Positions 54,831 to 63,600 of a DNA stretch of 64,000 nt are shown one piece after another. The notes under the pieces were generated by a model. That model saw only the letters and a program-made list of their open reading frames with translations, did no database searches and was not told where the DNA came from. Numbering within the stretch: position 1 is the stretch's first letter; every line of letters starts with the position of its first letter. A program made the translations under genes and the position numbers. Origin of the DNA: Magnetovibrio sp. (GTDB lineage: Bacteria; Pseudomonadota; Alphaproteobacteria; Rhodospirillales; Magnetovibrionaceae); the NCBI GenBank assembly GCA_028281525.1, contig JANQJR010000033.1, positions 1 to 64,000 of the forward strand, written 5' to 3'.

Positions 54831-56255
54831 ATGGCAACGCAGAAAAAAGCCAAAAAACCGCAGCAGCAAACGGCAAAAAGCGCACAAAGTGCGCCTGCGG
54901 ATGAAATCCGGCGCATCTATGACGCGGCACTGGAACTGCACCGTTCCGGGCAGCTCGACGCCGCCATCAAGGAATACGCGCGTGTGCTGCGTGTCGCGCC
55001 GAATTCCCCGGATATTTACAACAATTTAGGCGTCGCGTTGCGCAGTGCCGGACGGCCCGAGGCGGCGGTGGCATGTTACCGCAGATCGCTGGGCCTGCGC
55101 CCCGGAGCTGCAGGAGTCTACACCAATTTGGGCAACGCACTTCGTGATCTGGGTGACACCGCCACGGCGATGGAAGCGCACCGCCGCGCCGTTAAAAACG
55201 GCCCGAAATCGCCCAAGGCCCTGTACAACGCCGGTCTGGCGTTCCGCGAGGGCGGACAAGCCAAAGTCGCCTTGGATCATTTCAACCGCGCGGTGAAACT
55301 GGAACCCACTTACGCCCAATGCCGGGTGGAGCACGCCATCACCCTGTTGCAACTGGGCGATTGGCAACGCGGCTTCAAGGAACTGGAGATCCGCTTCGCT
55401 CTCGAAGGCCGCGATCCGCGCCGCAAGGATATCGAGAACTGGAACGGCTCGGCGCTCCAGGGCCGCACCATCCTGATCAATTATGAAGGTAGTGTCGGCA
55501 CCGCCGTGCAGTTCACGCGTTTTGCCGCCGCCTTGAAGCGCAACGGCGCCAAGGTGGTGATGGAATGCCCGCCGCACCTAACCCACCTGCTGTCCGCGTC
55601 CCCCGACATCGACACCACCCTCAACATCGGCGCTCCCGTCACCGGGGTTGACGTGCAGGCGCCGCTGATGAGTTTGCCCGCACGCCTCGGCACAACCATC
55701 GACACCCTGCCGGAGGAAACGCCCTATCTGAATGTGCCGAAAGTCGGCGGCGGCGCGCTGGATATCCACAATGAGACCCGTCTCGCCATCGGCATGGCAT
55801 GGTCTCATGCCTGGGACGGACGCATCGCACGTGGCCCGAACCGCCACGGCGATATGAAGTTGGATGATTTCACGGAATTGGTCGGAGTGCCGGGTTTGCA
55901 ACTGTTTTCGCTTGAACGCGGACCGGGTGCGAGCGACATCGCGCGCTTAGGGCTTCAGCCGTTGGTCGAGCAGGTCGGCCCGACGCTGATAGATGTCGCC
56001 GATCTGGCCCACGCAATCGACCAAATGGACTTGATCGTCTGTACCGACAGCGTCGCCGCCCATGTCGCGGGGGCGTTGGGCAAGCCGGTGTGGATGATCT
56101 TGGATACCGGCGCGGATTGGAGTTGGTTGTTGGACCGCGAAGACAGTCCGTGGTATCCCAGCATGAGGCTGTTCCGCCGCAAAGCCGATGAAGATTGGCA
56201 AATCGTGATTTCCCGTGTCCGCCAAGCCCTCATGGAGGTTCTTAAAGGCGGCTGA
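54831..56255 (+). CDS. TPR protein with glycosyltransferase-9-like C-terminal domain
   Basis: A 474-aa protein. The N-terminal ~25 residues are Lys/Gln-rich. At least four TPRs follow (about 30-165; AALELHRSGQLDAAIKEYARVLRVAP, YNNLGVALRSAGRPEAAVACYRRSL and so on). The C-terminal half (about 200-465) resembles heptosyltransferase/GT9-like TPR fusions, with IGMAWSH and LIVCTDSVAAHVAGALGKPVWMIL, the nucleotide-sugar-binding signature. It may add sugars to proteins. The ATG at 54831 has GAGGA upstream. The second TPR gene follows after 35 bp. Confidence 0.85.
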   Translation: MATQKKAKKPQQQTAKSAQSAPADEIRRIYDAALELHRSGQLDAAIKEYARVLRVAPNSPDIYNNLGVALRSAGRPEAAVACYRRSLGLRPGAAGVYTNLGNALRDLGDTATAMEAHRRAVKNGPKSPKALYNAGLAFREGGQAKVALDHFNRAVKLEPTYAQCRVEHAITLLQLGDWQRGFKELEIRFALEGRDPRRKDIENWNGSALQGRTILINYEGSVGTAVQFTRFAAALKRNGAKVVMECPPHLTHLLSASPDIDTTLNIGAPVTGVDVQAPLMSLPARLGTTIDTLPEETPYLNVPKVGGGALDIHNETRLAIGMAWSHAWDGRIARGPNRHGDMKLDDFTELVGVPGLQLFSLERGPGASDIARLGLQPLVEQVGPTLIDVADLAHAIDQMDLIVCTDSVAAHVAGALGKPVWMILDTGADWSWLLDREDSPWYPSMRLFRRKADEDWQIVISRVRQALMEVLKGG

Positions 56256-56290
56256 ACCGCCCCATTGAGCTGTAGCCCAGAGTCTCGCCC

Positions 56291-57751
56291 ATGACCGATA
56301 CGCCCAACCACAGCGACCAGCCCGGTGAAAACCGACCCGCCGAAGCGGGGAGCCAGGCCTCGCGTAAGAAGGGGGGGTTCTTTTCGCGCCTGTTCGGCAA
56401 AGCGGCGCGCGGGGACGAATTGGGAATCGCCGTTTCGTCCTTTGTCGACGCCGGCGGCGCGGATCACGCGCGCGCCATCGCTCAAGTGTTTTCCGGTTTG
56501 ACCGGTGTGCGGGTGCAGATTTTGCGCGAAAAGCCGATTCTGACCCCGGATTCTGAGCGCGCGGACCATCTGCCCCAGGCCTGTGCGCAGGCGATGAACT
56601 GGATCGGCAAGTTCGACGCGGACCTGGTGATCTGGGGCGATGTGCCACCTCCCGGCACCACCCTATTCATTCATTTCGCGGCCCCCCCGCCAATCGATGC
56701 GGACCCAGCGGGCACCATTTCACCGTTCCAGCCGTTGACCCTGCCGGTGGGCTTCGACCCCCAGGATTTGGGCGCGCTGTTGTTGGCGACGGGTCTGGCG
56801 GCGATGAACCTGGAAACGGACGCCAAGCGCCAGAACCGCCGCGCCCTTGTGGCCGAGGCCCTGGAGCACGCCGCCGAAGCCGTGGAACGCATTCCATCCG
56901 ACTTCACCACCCGCGAACAGGCCGCCATCCAGGCCATGTTCGCCAATTCTTTGGCCTCTTTCGGCCATTTGTTTCCGGGCACGGAGGTCTATCACCGCGC
57001 GTCGCTGGCCTACGCGAAAGCCATCAAGGGCACCATGCGCTCCGACAGCCCCACCAACTGGGCGTACTTGCAACGCAACTTAGGGACCGTGCTTCAGGCA
57101 TTGGGCGAACGTACGGACGACATCGACACACTGGAACGCGCCGTGGAAGCCTACCGTGCCGCCCTTGAAGTTTTCACCCGTGAAGCCACGCCGTTCCCGT
57201 GGGCGACGACGCAAAACCGCCTGGGCCAGGTGCTCTACCGCATCGACAGCAAAACCGGCGAGACCCGAGGGTTGAAGGAGGCGTTGACCATCTATCAAGC
57301 GGCGCTCAAGGTCTTGAGCAAGAAATCGACACCGTTGCTGTGGGGCGAAACCATGAACAATCTGGGCCAGGCCGCTCAGGTCCTGGGCCGCGAGCTAAGC
57401 AACGAAGACGTCCTCTCGCGCGCGGTGGAGGCGTGCAAGCAAGCGCTCACCGTGCGCAAACGCGACACCCAGCCGACGCTGTGGGCGGCGACACAAAACA
57501 ATATGGGCAGCGCTTTGTTTCTGCTGGGGCGCATGACCGGTAACGATACGTATTACGAGCAAGCCTTGAATGCGTTCATGGGCGCCAGGGAGGTCTACGA
57601 CTCCCTCGGCCTCACCCGCATGGTGGAAATCACCGAAAAGAACATCGCGCATGCCGAAGAGCGCCTGCCCGAGGGCGCGGGAAAATCCACCGCCAAAGAC
57701 GCGTCTATGTGGTGGCTGGAAGGCGACGACGACACGCCGACGAACGTCTAA
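56291..57751 (+). CDS. TPR-repeat protein with unrecognised N-terminal domain
   Basis: A 486-aa soluble protein. Residues about 45-190 form an alpha/beta domain with a DADLVIWGD segment, which I do not recognise. TPR-like repeats span about 215-465 (for example WAYLQRNLGTVLQALGER, WATTQNRLGQVLYRI, WGETMNNLGQAAQVLGRE, WAATQNNMGSALFLLGRM), each starting with an aromatic-threonine pattern. The repeats resemble the WxxTQxNLG type. It follows the TPR-GT9 gene on the same strand and is probably co-transcribed. Confidence 0.82.
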   Translation: MTDTPNHSDQPGENRPAEAGSQASRKKGGFFSRLFGKAARGDELGIAVSSFVDAGGADHARAIAQVFSGLTGVRVQILREKPILTPDSERADHLPQACAQAMNWIGKFDADLVIWGDVPPPGTTLFIHFAAPPPIDADPAGTISPFQPLTLPVGFDPQDLGALLLATGLAAMNLETDAKRQNRRALVAEALEHAAEAVERIPSDFTTREQAAIQAMFANSLASFGHLFPGTEVYHRASLAYAKAIKGTMRSDSPTNWAYLQRNLGTVLQALGERTDDIDTLERAVEAYRAALEVFTREATPFPWATTQNRLGQVLYRIDSKTGETRGLKEALTIYQAALKVLSKKSTPLLWGETMNNLGQAAQVLGRELSNEDVLSRAVEACKQALTVRKRDTQPTLWAATQNNMGSALFLLGRMTGNDTYYEQALNAFMGAREVYDSLGLTRMVEITEKNIAHAEERLPEGAGKSTAKDASMWWLEGDDDTPTNV

Positions 57752-57858
57752 AGCCGTTCTCACGGGCGGTGTCGCTCGTCACCCACACACTGACCAGCGT
57801 GTCGCCGATGGCGGTCTGCGTCGAAGGCCGGAAAAACTAAGCGGTTAAACGCCGCACC

Positions 57859-58551
57859 TTAGGCCGACGCAGCGCGACGCGTCCAATAGCTGCTGGCGAG
57901 CGCGGCCAGCCCCAAGAACGTCACCGTCGCGATCAACTGCCACATCAGCAAAAGTGCGGTGGCGTCGGGCGGATGGAACAGGCGCAGCCCCACCGCGCCC
58001 AAAGCCGAGGCCGCCAAAGTGGCGAGCGCCACCGTGACGGTGGGCGACGTCAGCATGCCGCGCTTGAGCAAGAGCACCATAACGAGCGCCGGCGCCGCCC
58101 CTGTCGCCACGACGGATGGATAGCACGTCCAATGGGGGGCGAAGGAAAACTGATCGGGTCCGATCTGCTGGTAGAGGGTGAAGCAACTTTCCGTGACCAA
58201 GGCGAGCCACGCGGCGAACGGCAAGACCGGCAGCAACCAGGCTTTTTGGCTGCGTCCGGGTTGAGCGGTCGCGAGCGCGGCGTAACCCGCCGTCAGCGCG
58301 GTCAATAAGATCGCCGCCAATTCAACCAGGCTGCGCCCATTGCTCAAACGCTCGAAAGCAAGCTCGAAAGGTTCGCGCGCACCCAAAACGATGGCGAAGG
58401 ACTGCTGCTCGACCAACGCACCCAACACCAGCGAAACCGGCAACGCGAGCGCGACCCACCCCAATAGACGCTTGCCCGGCGAAGCGAGCCGCTGCACGGG
58501 TTTTAGGTCCTGGGTTAAGGATGCGATCAGGTTTTCGGTCGTATAAGTCAT
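57859..58551 (-). CDS. nrsF: Anti-sigma factor NrsF (DUF1109)
   Basis: A 230-aa membrane protein with six predicted helices, of the NrsF/DUF1109 family. In Caulobacter NrsF holds SigF at the membrane and releases it under heavy metal or oxidative stress. Two cysteines (ESCFTLY and HWTCYPS) sit in the same loop region as the conserved cysteines described for NrsF, so a redox or metal switch is plausible. It follows sigF by 21 nt. Confidence 0.9.
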   Translation of the reverse strand: MTYTTENLIASLTQDLKPVQRLASPGKRLLGWVALALPVSLVLGALVEQQSFAIVLGAREPFELAFERLSNGRSLVELAAILLTALTAGYAALATAQPGRSQKAWLLPVLPFAAWLALVTESCFTLYQQIGPDQFSFAPHWTCYPSVVATGAAPALVMVLLLKRGMLTSPTVTVALATLAASALGAVGLRLFHPPDATALLLMWQLIATVTFLGLAALASSYWTRRAASA

Positions 58552-58572
58552 GGTTACACTACTGTTCGGCTT

Positions 58573-59184
58573 CTACAGCTCTGTACGGGTTGCCATTTCT
58601 CCACGTAGACTTTTCAACGCCCTGTGCATCGCCACCTTCAGCGCCGCGACGGACATACCGCTGGTTTCGGACGCTTCTTTAAGGGTCATCTCGCGCAATT
58701 TCAACAGTTCCACCGCGATCCGTTGACCAGCTGGTAAGGTGTCGAGCGCACGATTGAGCTCATCACCCATGGCGAACACAAGGTCGTCTTCCGGTGATGT
58801 ATTCGTTTCATCTTCGATAAAGGTTTCAGGATATTCATCGACCAGGGTTTCGCGCTCGCCTTGGCGGTAAATCTTGCGCAACGCATCGACGGTGCGCCGC
58901 TGGGCGATGGTGGTCAGCCACGGCGTAAACGGCAGGCTGGGATCGTACGTGTGACGGTTTTTGTGCACCGAGAGTAAGATTTCTTGCACCACGTCTTCGG
59001 CTTTATCGGGATCGTTGATACGTTTGGACACGATCGCGCGCAACAGCGGCACCACCGCAGCCAGAAGCTGCTGGTAGGCTTGGCCGTCACCATCCTGGGC
59101 CTGGACCATCCAGGCGGACCATTGGCGGTCGCGTTCCTGGCGCGCAGAGGCCTGGCGTTCGCTTGAATGATCGATCCTGTTCAT
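58573..59184 (-). CDS. sigF: ECF sigma factor, SigF type
   Basis: A 203-aa ECF sigma factor. Region 2 (about 40-110: AEDVVQEILLSVHKNRHTYDP, PWLTTIAQRRTVDALR) and region 4 (about 140-200: LPAGQRIAVELLKLREMTLKEAS, SVAALKVAMHRALKSLR) are clear. The start at 59184 begins MNRIDHSS; upstream frame has no ribosome site. It is in an operon with its anti-sigma gene nrsF and diverges from bufA, whose promoter carries the motif expected for SigF. Confidence 0.92.
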   Translation of the reverse strand: MNRIDHSSERQASARQERDRQWSAWMVQAQDGDGQAYQQLLAAVVPLLRAIVSKRINDPDKAEDVVQEILLSVHKNRHTYDPSLPFTPWLTTIAQRRTVDALRKIYRQGERETLVDEYPETFIEDETNTSPEDDLVFAMGDELNRALDTLPAGQRIAVELLKLREMTLKEASETSGMSVAALKVAMHRALKSLRGEMATRTEL

Positions 59185-59250
59185 ACCACCCCGTTTTAAG
59201 GCCGCTTTGCGACGTTTTTGCGGCACATGACAATTTTTCTCGGTTTCAGT

Positions 59251-59276
59251 GTAACCCATTCCCGCACGGCGGCGAA
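59251..59276 (+). promoter_or_regulatory. SigF-type ECF promoter of the buf operon
   Basis: GTAACC (59251-59256), 16-nt spacer, CGAA (59273-59276). This is the motif reported for SigF-dependent promoters in Caulobacter. The start site would be near 59284, giving a leader of about 75 nt before bufA. Confidence 0.8.
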
Positions 59277-59359
59277 ATAGGGGGGGAAGGGGCGAGGTAA
59301 CAGCCGCGCCCACCCCCGAAAGGGACCCATAACGAGCAAGTTTAATTTAGGAGGATTAA

Positions 59360-59620
59360 ATGTCCGTCAAAACCATCACCAAAGCACCCGTTCTCGCCGC
59401 TGCCGTGGCCGTGGCTCTGTCCGCCGCCGCCATGCACGAAGCCCAGGCCGCCGAAATGGAAAAATGTTACGGCATCTCCAAGGCCGGTCATAACGATTGT
59501 CAGACCGCGAATTCGTCTTGCGCCGGAACGGCCAAAATGGACAACCAAAAGGATGCCTTCATCGCCGTGCCGAAGGGCACCTGCGCCAAGATCGTTGGCG
59601 GCTCCACCACGTCTGGCTAA
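59360..59620 (+). CDS. bufA: Bufferin-type copper-binding RiPP precursor (DUF2282)
   Basis: An 86-aa precursor. The signal peptide is about 1-30 (ending AQA). The mature part has four cysteines, Cys36 (EKCYG), Cys47, Cys54 (SSCAG) and Cys75 (GTCAK), in the DUF2282 arrangement. In characterised bufferins these cysteines are changed by the MNIO enzyme (BufB) with BufC, giving a metal-binding peptide that is exported to the periplasm and helps with copper. GGAGGA sits right before the ATG. It is first in bufA-bufB-bufC-doxX. Confidence 0.92.
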   Translation: MSVKTITKAPVLAAAVAVALSAAAMHEAQAAEMEKCYGISKAGHNDCQTANSSCAGTAKMDNQKDAFIAVPKGTCAKIVGGSTTSG

Positions 59621-59634
59621 GGGAAGGCGCAGAG

Positions 59635-60570
59635 ATGTCCTCACAACATCAAAGCGCACACCCGGTCTTGGGCCCGATCCCCGCCAACTCTCTTCCAGCG
59701 AGGGCCGGGATCGGGCTTAAGGCGCAACATTACCAAGAGATTTTGGAACGCGGCGCGGATATCCGCTCCATCGGCTGGCTGGAAGTGCACAGCGAAAACT
59801 ACATGTGCGCGGGCGGACCGCAGCTCAACTGGCTGACGGCGCTCTGCGAACGCTACCCCGTGTCGCTGCACGGCGTCGGCATGTCGCTCGGCACCGCCGG
59901 ACCGCTGGATGCGAAGCACCTGAAAAGGTTGGTCGATCTGGAACGCCGCGTCGAAGCGAGCCACGTGTCCGAACATTTGTCCTGGAGCATCGCCAAAAAT
60001 GCTCAAGGGGGCGGCGATTACCTGAACGACCTGATCGCGCTGCCCTACACCGAAGAAAGCCTGGATGTGTTCTGCGGCCACGTCGAAGAGATGCAAGACG
60101 CGTTGGGCCGCCGGGTGCTGATCGAAAATCCCTCGTCGTATCTGCGCTACGAACACTCCGTCATCCCCGAACCCGAATTCCTGCTGGAAGTCGCCAAGCG
60201 GAGCGGTTGCGGCATCCTGCTCGACGTCAACAACGTCTATGTCAGCGCCCACAACCACGGCTTCGATGCGCATGCGTATCTGGATCAGATTCCCGCCGAT
60301 CTGGTCGGTGAGATCCATTTGGCGGGACACAGCCAAACGGTGATCGACGGGCGCGCCATCCTGATCGACGATCACGGCAGCCCGGTCATCGACGACGTGT
60401 GGAGCCTTTATGAATACACCATCGCGCGCCTGGGCCCGATCCCGACCCTGATCGAATGGGACAGCAACATTCCCGACCTGGACGTGCTGCTCGGCGAAGC
60501 CGCCAAGGCTGACCGCATTCTTGCCGCCGCCCACCCGCCCGAAGAGGTCCGTCATGTTGCCGTTGGCTGA
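59635..60570 (+). CDS. bufB: MNIO-family (DUF692) peptide-modifying enzyme
   Basis: A 311-aa multinuclear non-haem iron-dependent oxidase (DUF692/MbnB-like) with a TIM-barrel fold. Candidate metal ligands: His52/Glu54/Asn55 (EVHSENYM), His in LHGVGMSLG, Glu/Asn in IENPSSY, Asp/Asn in LLDVNNVYVSAHNHG, His in EIHLAGHS and Glu in IEWDSNIP. It modifies cysteines of the BufA core in homologous systems. AAGG lies 7 nt before the ATG. Its end overlaps bufC by 17 bp, so the two are translated together. Confidence 0.93.
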   Translation: MSSQHQSAHPVLGPIPANSLPARAGIGLKAQHYQEILERGADIRSIGWLEVHSENYMCAGGPQLNWLTALCERYPVSLHGVGMSLGTAGPLDAKHLKRLVDLERRVEASHVSEHLSWSIAKNAQGGGDYLNDLIALPYTEESLDVFCGHVEEMQDALGRRVLIENPSSYLRYEHSVIPEPEFLLEVAKRSGCGILLDVNNVYVSAHNHGFDAHAYLDQIPADLVGEIHLAGHSQTVIDGRAILIDDHGSPVIDDVWSLYEYTIARLGPIPTLIEWDSNIPDLDVLLGEAAKADRILAAAHPPEEVRHVAVG

Positions 60571-61330
60571 TTTGCAAAGCGCCATGCGCGACGCCGCGTT
60601 GGGCGGTGACATGGACCGTCTCTCAGGCGTCATCGTCGAGGATGGATTTTCCCATACCGAGCGCCTGTCCATCCATCGCGGCAACACCACCATCTTGCTC
60701 ACCGAAGCGCTGGCGGCGACCTTCAAGGTCGTGCACAAGCTGGTGGGCGAAGACTTCTTTGAAGCCGTGGCGCGGCTCTATATCCGCGCCCATCCACCCC
60801 GCAATCCGTGTCTGTTCGAATACGGTCACGATTTCCCCACCTATCTGGCGAGCTTGCCGCAACTTGACGGATTTCCCTACATGGCGGACGTGGCGCGCCT
60901 GGAATGGGGCTGGAACGAAGCGTTCCACGCTGCCGAAGCCCCGGTGTTGAGCGCATCGGATCTCGCCGCCGTCGATCCTGACGATTACGCGCAATTGGCC
61001 TTCACCCCCCACCCCGCCTTGCGCCTCGTCGCCTCGCCCTATCCCATCAAGGAAATCTGGGCCGTGAACCAGTGCGGCGCAGATGACGACGCCATCGTGG
61101 ATTTGGATGAAGGCGCTCAAACGTTGGCGGTGGTGCGTCCCAAGGCGCAAGTGGAAGTCTTGGAACTGTCCGAACCGGGCTTGACTTTAACCGAGTATCT
61201 GGCCGCTGGAGAGCGCTTGGGCAACGCTGTCGAACGCGTCCAGACCGCCGTTCCCGACTTCGATCCCGCCTCTACGTTGGCGGTTTTGATCGGCGGCGGA
61301 GCTTTCAGCACCCACATCTTACAAAGTTAA
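60554..61330 (+). CDS. bufC: BufC-type MNIO partner protein (DUF2063)
   Basis: A 258-aa protein. The N-terminal domain (about 5-95) is DUF2063, with SIHRGNTTILLTEALAATFKVVHKLVGEDFF and the HPPRNPCLFEYGHDFPTYL segment. A C-terminal domain (about 100-258) follows. In MNIO systems this protein recognises the leader and delivers the precursor to the oxidase. The ATG at 60554 has GAGG upstream and lies inside bufB. Confidence 0.9.
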   Translation: MLPLADLQSAMRDAALGGDMDRLSGVIVEDGFSHTERLSIHRGNTTILLTEALAATFKVVHKLVGEDFFEAVARLYIRAHPPRNPCLFEYGHDFPTYLASLPQLDGFPYMADVARLEWGWNEAFHAAEAPVLSASDLAAVDPDDYAQLAFTPHPALRLVASPYPIKEIWAVNQCGADDDAIVDLDEGAQTLAVVRPKAQVEVLELSEPGLTLTEYLAAGERLGNAVERVQTAVPDFDPASTLAVLIGGGAFSTHILQS

Positions 61331-61349
61331 CGGATAAGGAGCCCCGAAA

Positions 61350-61838
61350 ATGTCCGCTATTTTCGATCTTTACTTCCAAGCGGTCGCCCGCCTCAAGACC
61401 ATTCCCGAAGGCCTGATCGTGCTGATGGCGCGCGTCGGTATGGGCGCCTTCTTCGTACGCGCCGGTCAAACCAAAGTGGATGGTGACTTCAACATCACCG
61501 ACACGACCCTGTTTCTGTTCCGCGAAGAATATAAAGTCCCGGTTCTGCCCCCGGAAATCGCGGCCTATATGGCGACCACGGTGGAACATGTTCTGGGCGC
61601 CGCCCTGGTGATCGGCCTGGCGACGCGCTTTTCCGCGCTGGGCCTGTTGGGCATGACCATGGTGATCCAGATTTTCGTCTATCCCGGAAGCTGGCCCGAC
61701 CATTTGCTGTGGGCGTCGGTCTTGGTGCTGATCCTGGCGCGCGGGCCCGGCTGGTTGGCCGCCGACACCGGGATTTGCAAGGTTTTGGGCCACAAATGCC
61801 CTGCTGCGGAGCGCAACGAACCGGCCCAAAACGCATAA
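61350..61838 (+). CDS. DoxX-family membrane protein
   Basis: A 162-aa DoxX/MauE-like membrane protein with four helices. It closes the bufferin operon, as DoxX genes do in the Caulobacter-type and Legionella gig loci. The exact function in the copper response is unclear. A Lys/Pro-ending C-terminus has two cysteines (GICKVLGHKC). An intrinsic terminator follows. Confidence 0.9.
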   Translation: MSAIFDLYFQAVARLKTIPEGLIVLMARVGMGAFFVRAGQTKVDGDFNITDTTLFLFREEYKVPVLPPEIAAYMATTVEHVLGAALVIGLATRFSALGLLGMTMVIQIFVYPGSWPDHLLWASVLVLILARGPGWLAADTGICKVLGHKCPAAERNEPAQNA

Positions 61839-61891
61839 ACGCAAACAACAGCCCCGCTTGAGACGTGCGCCCCCAAAATGTGTCTCAAGCC

Positions 61892-61926
61892 CCAAAACCC
61901 CGCAAAAGCGGGGTTTTGGTGTTTTT
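61892..61926 (+). terminator. Terminator of the buf operon
   Basis: CCAAAACCCCGC pairs with GCGGGGTTTTGG around AAAA (61892-61919), followed by TGTTTTT. The perfect 12-bp stem with A-tract could work on both strands. Confidence 0.85.
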
Positions 61927-61944
61927 GCATATGCCGCAAAGCAC

Positions 61945-61990
61945 AAAGCCCCGGAGCTCTAAGCCGTTCACGGCCGATCTCCGGGGCTTT
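61945..61990 (-). terminator. Terminator-like palindrome downstream of tRNA-Arg
   Basis: AAAGCCCCGGAG and CTCCGGGGCTTT form a 12-bp perfect stem, with a small inner hairpin GCCG-TTCA-CGGC. It begins 4 nt after the encoded CCA of the tRNA. Confidence 0.75.
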
Positions 61991-61994
61991 GAAT

Positions 61995-62071
61995 TGGCGG
62001 ACCCTGAGCGATTCGAACGCCCGACCTTCTGATTCGTAGTCAGATGCTCTATCCAGCTGAGCTAAGGGTCC
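61995..62071 (-). tRNA. tRNA-Arg (anticodon ACG)
   Basis: A 77-nt cloverleaf read on the minus strand from GGACCCTTAGCTC to GGGTCCGCCA. The anticodon loop is CTACGAA (anticodon ACG, A34 expected to be inosine). The acceptor stem is GGACCCT/AGGGTCC and the CCA is encoded. Confidence 0.95.
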
Positions 62072-62381
62072 ATGGGAACTGCCCACCATATGGCGGAAGC
62101 GGGCGGAACCTAACTCAGCCCCGGGACGTTGGCAAGAGGAAGATCACGGTTTTTTTTCACGTTTAGCGTAATCGGTGAATGCCCGATCTTGGCAAAAGCG
62201 TTTAAAGCCTTGGCAATTATCGAAATCCACCCTTGCCGCCGCTTTGGGCATTGAGTAAGATCGCTGCAAAAATCGCTGTGAGATAAGCTGTTACAATCGT
62301 TTTGAATAACTTGTCTCATTACCTGGGGGATGACCTTTTTCTCCTATTTAAAGGTTCCAAGTTTAAAGGCGAACGCGCGAA
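62072..62381. other. Gene-free region before the coiled-coil lipoprotein
   Basis: About 310 bp with no credible gene or RNA. It must hold the tRNA-Arg promoter (minus strand) and the lipoprotein promoter (plus strand), but I could not pick either with confidence. Confidence 0.5.
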
Positions 62382-63542
62382 ATGGATTTTTCGAAGTTCC
62401 GGGCTTTGATCGTGGGAGCGGCATTTGTATTGCCGGCTTGCTCGTTTTCTGAATCTGCCCTTTGGCCTTCTTTGACCGGTGAAGACCCGGCGGCGGACAC
62501 TCCGCCCCAGGCCGCAGCACCGGCCACGGCGGCCCAGACCAGCACAACCGTAACCGACAACGGCATCGGCACCCAGCCGCCGCAACTCGGCACTACCGAT
62601 TTCAGGCCCGTCGGCGTAACGCCGGGTCAGGACACCGGAACTTTCGTTGGGCGCAAAGTCGCCGAATTGCGGTCCGAACTGCAGCGTTTGCAAGACCAAG
62701 TGACCACCCACAACGGTGGCCTGCAAACCATGCGCGCCGATATGGTCGCCAACGCCCAGAATTATCACAATCTGGTGGCGTCGGTGAATTCCCGCCTGCA
62801 GGTCGGCACCACCCCCGGCAACCCGATCCTGGTGCAACAATTCAATTCCGCGCAGACGTCTCTGGACAACTTGAACGTCGGCATCGCGTCGATGAACAAA
62901 CTGGCCACCGCGGTGGCAGGCATGTCCACCATGTCGGCGTACCTGGCCGAATCGACCAAGGCCGCTTTTGGCGTTTCAGGTGCGGTCGATGAAGACCACC
63001 GCCAACTCACCATTTTGGAAGACGAAGTCGACCAGACCGTGGTGCTGATCGAGCGCTTGCTCACCGAAGTGACGGAAGACATCCGTCGCCAGAGCAATTA
63101 TGTGGCGTCGGAACGCTCCAACCTCAACACCCTGGCCGCCGGCATCAAGACCGGCGAGATTTATGGCGCGAGCCTCACCAACGTGGCACAGAGCGCTGCC
63201 GGTCCCGGCCCCATTGCAGGCAAGCCCATGGACACGTCTGGCCGCCGCCCGCTGGTGGTGATCCGCTTCGACCGCGACCGCGTGCCGTACCAGCAAGCGC
63301 TTTACAACGCGGTGGGCAAGGTTCTAGAACGCCGTCCCAACGCCGCCTTCGATCTGGTGGCGGTGGCCCCGGCATCCGGGGGTCCCGCCCGTGTGGCGCT
63401 GAACTCCACCAAAGCGCGCCGCCATGCCGAAGACGTGCTGCGCTCCCTGGTGGAAATGGGCCTGCCGCCCGCGCGCGTCGCCGTGTCCGGCAAAACCGCC
63501 GGAACCGCCACATCGAACGAGGTGCACCTCTACCTGCGCTAA
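62382..63542 (+). CDS. Coiled-coil lipoprotein with OmpA-like C-terminal region
   Basis: A 386-aa protein. FVLPAC is the lipobox (Cys at about residue 20), followed by a Pro/Thr-rich linker (about 25-90). Residues about 90-260 are mostly coiled coil (RKVAELRSELQRLQDQVTTHNGGLQTMRAD... and DEVDQTVVLIERLLTEV). The C-terminal ~105 residues (PLVVIRFDRDRVPYQQAL... TKARRHAEDVLRSLVEMGLPPARVAVS) are like OmpA/MotB peptidoglycan-binding domains, with a TKARRHAEDV segment in place of the typical SxxRAxxV. It may link the outer membrane to the cell wall. The ribosome site is weak. Confidence 0.8.
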   Translation: MDFSKFRALIVGAAFVLPACSFSESALWPSLTGEDPAADTPPQAAAPATAAQTSTTVTDNGIGTQPPQLGTTDFRPVGVTPGQDTGTFVGRKVAELRSELQRLQDQVTTHNGGLQTMRADMVANAQNYHNLVASVNSRLQVGTTPGNPILVQQFNSAQTSLDNLNVGIASMNKLATAVAGMSTMSAYLAESTKAAFGVSGAVDEDHRQLTILEDEVDQTVVLIERLLTEVTEDIRRQSNYVASERSNLNTLAAGIKTGEIYGASLTNVAQSAAGPGPIAGKPMDTSGRRPLVVIRFDRDRVPYQQALYNAVGKVLERRPNAAFDLVAVAPASGGPARVALNSTKARRHAEDVLRSLVEMGLPPARVAVSGKTAGTATSNEVHLYLR

Positions 63543-63564
63543 GACTCTCTGAATTCACATTGCG

Positions 63565-63600
63565 AAACGCCGGGTTCTTAAAGAATCCGGCGTTTTTCTT
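63565..63600 (+). terminator. Terminator downstream of the coiled-coil lipoprotein
   Basis: AAACGCCGG pairs with CCGGCGTTT, with extra pairing TTCTT/AAGAA inside, then TTTTTCTTGTTT. Confidence 0.85.

Noticed and set aside
59297..59320. A second SigF-like site GTAACA...CGAA before bufA
   Set aside because: The spacer is 14 nt instead of 16 and the -35 box has a mismatch; the upstream site fits exactly.
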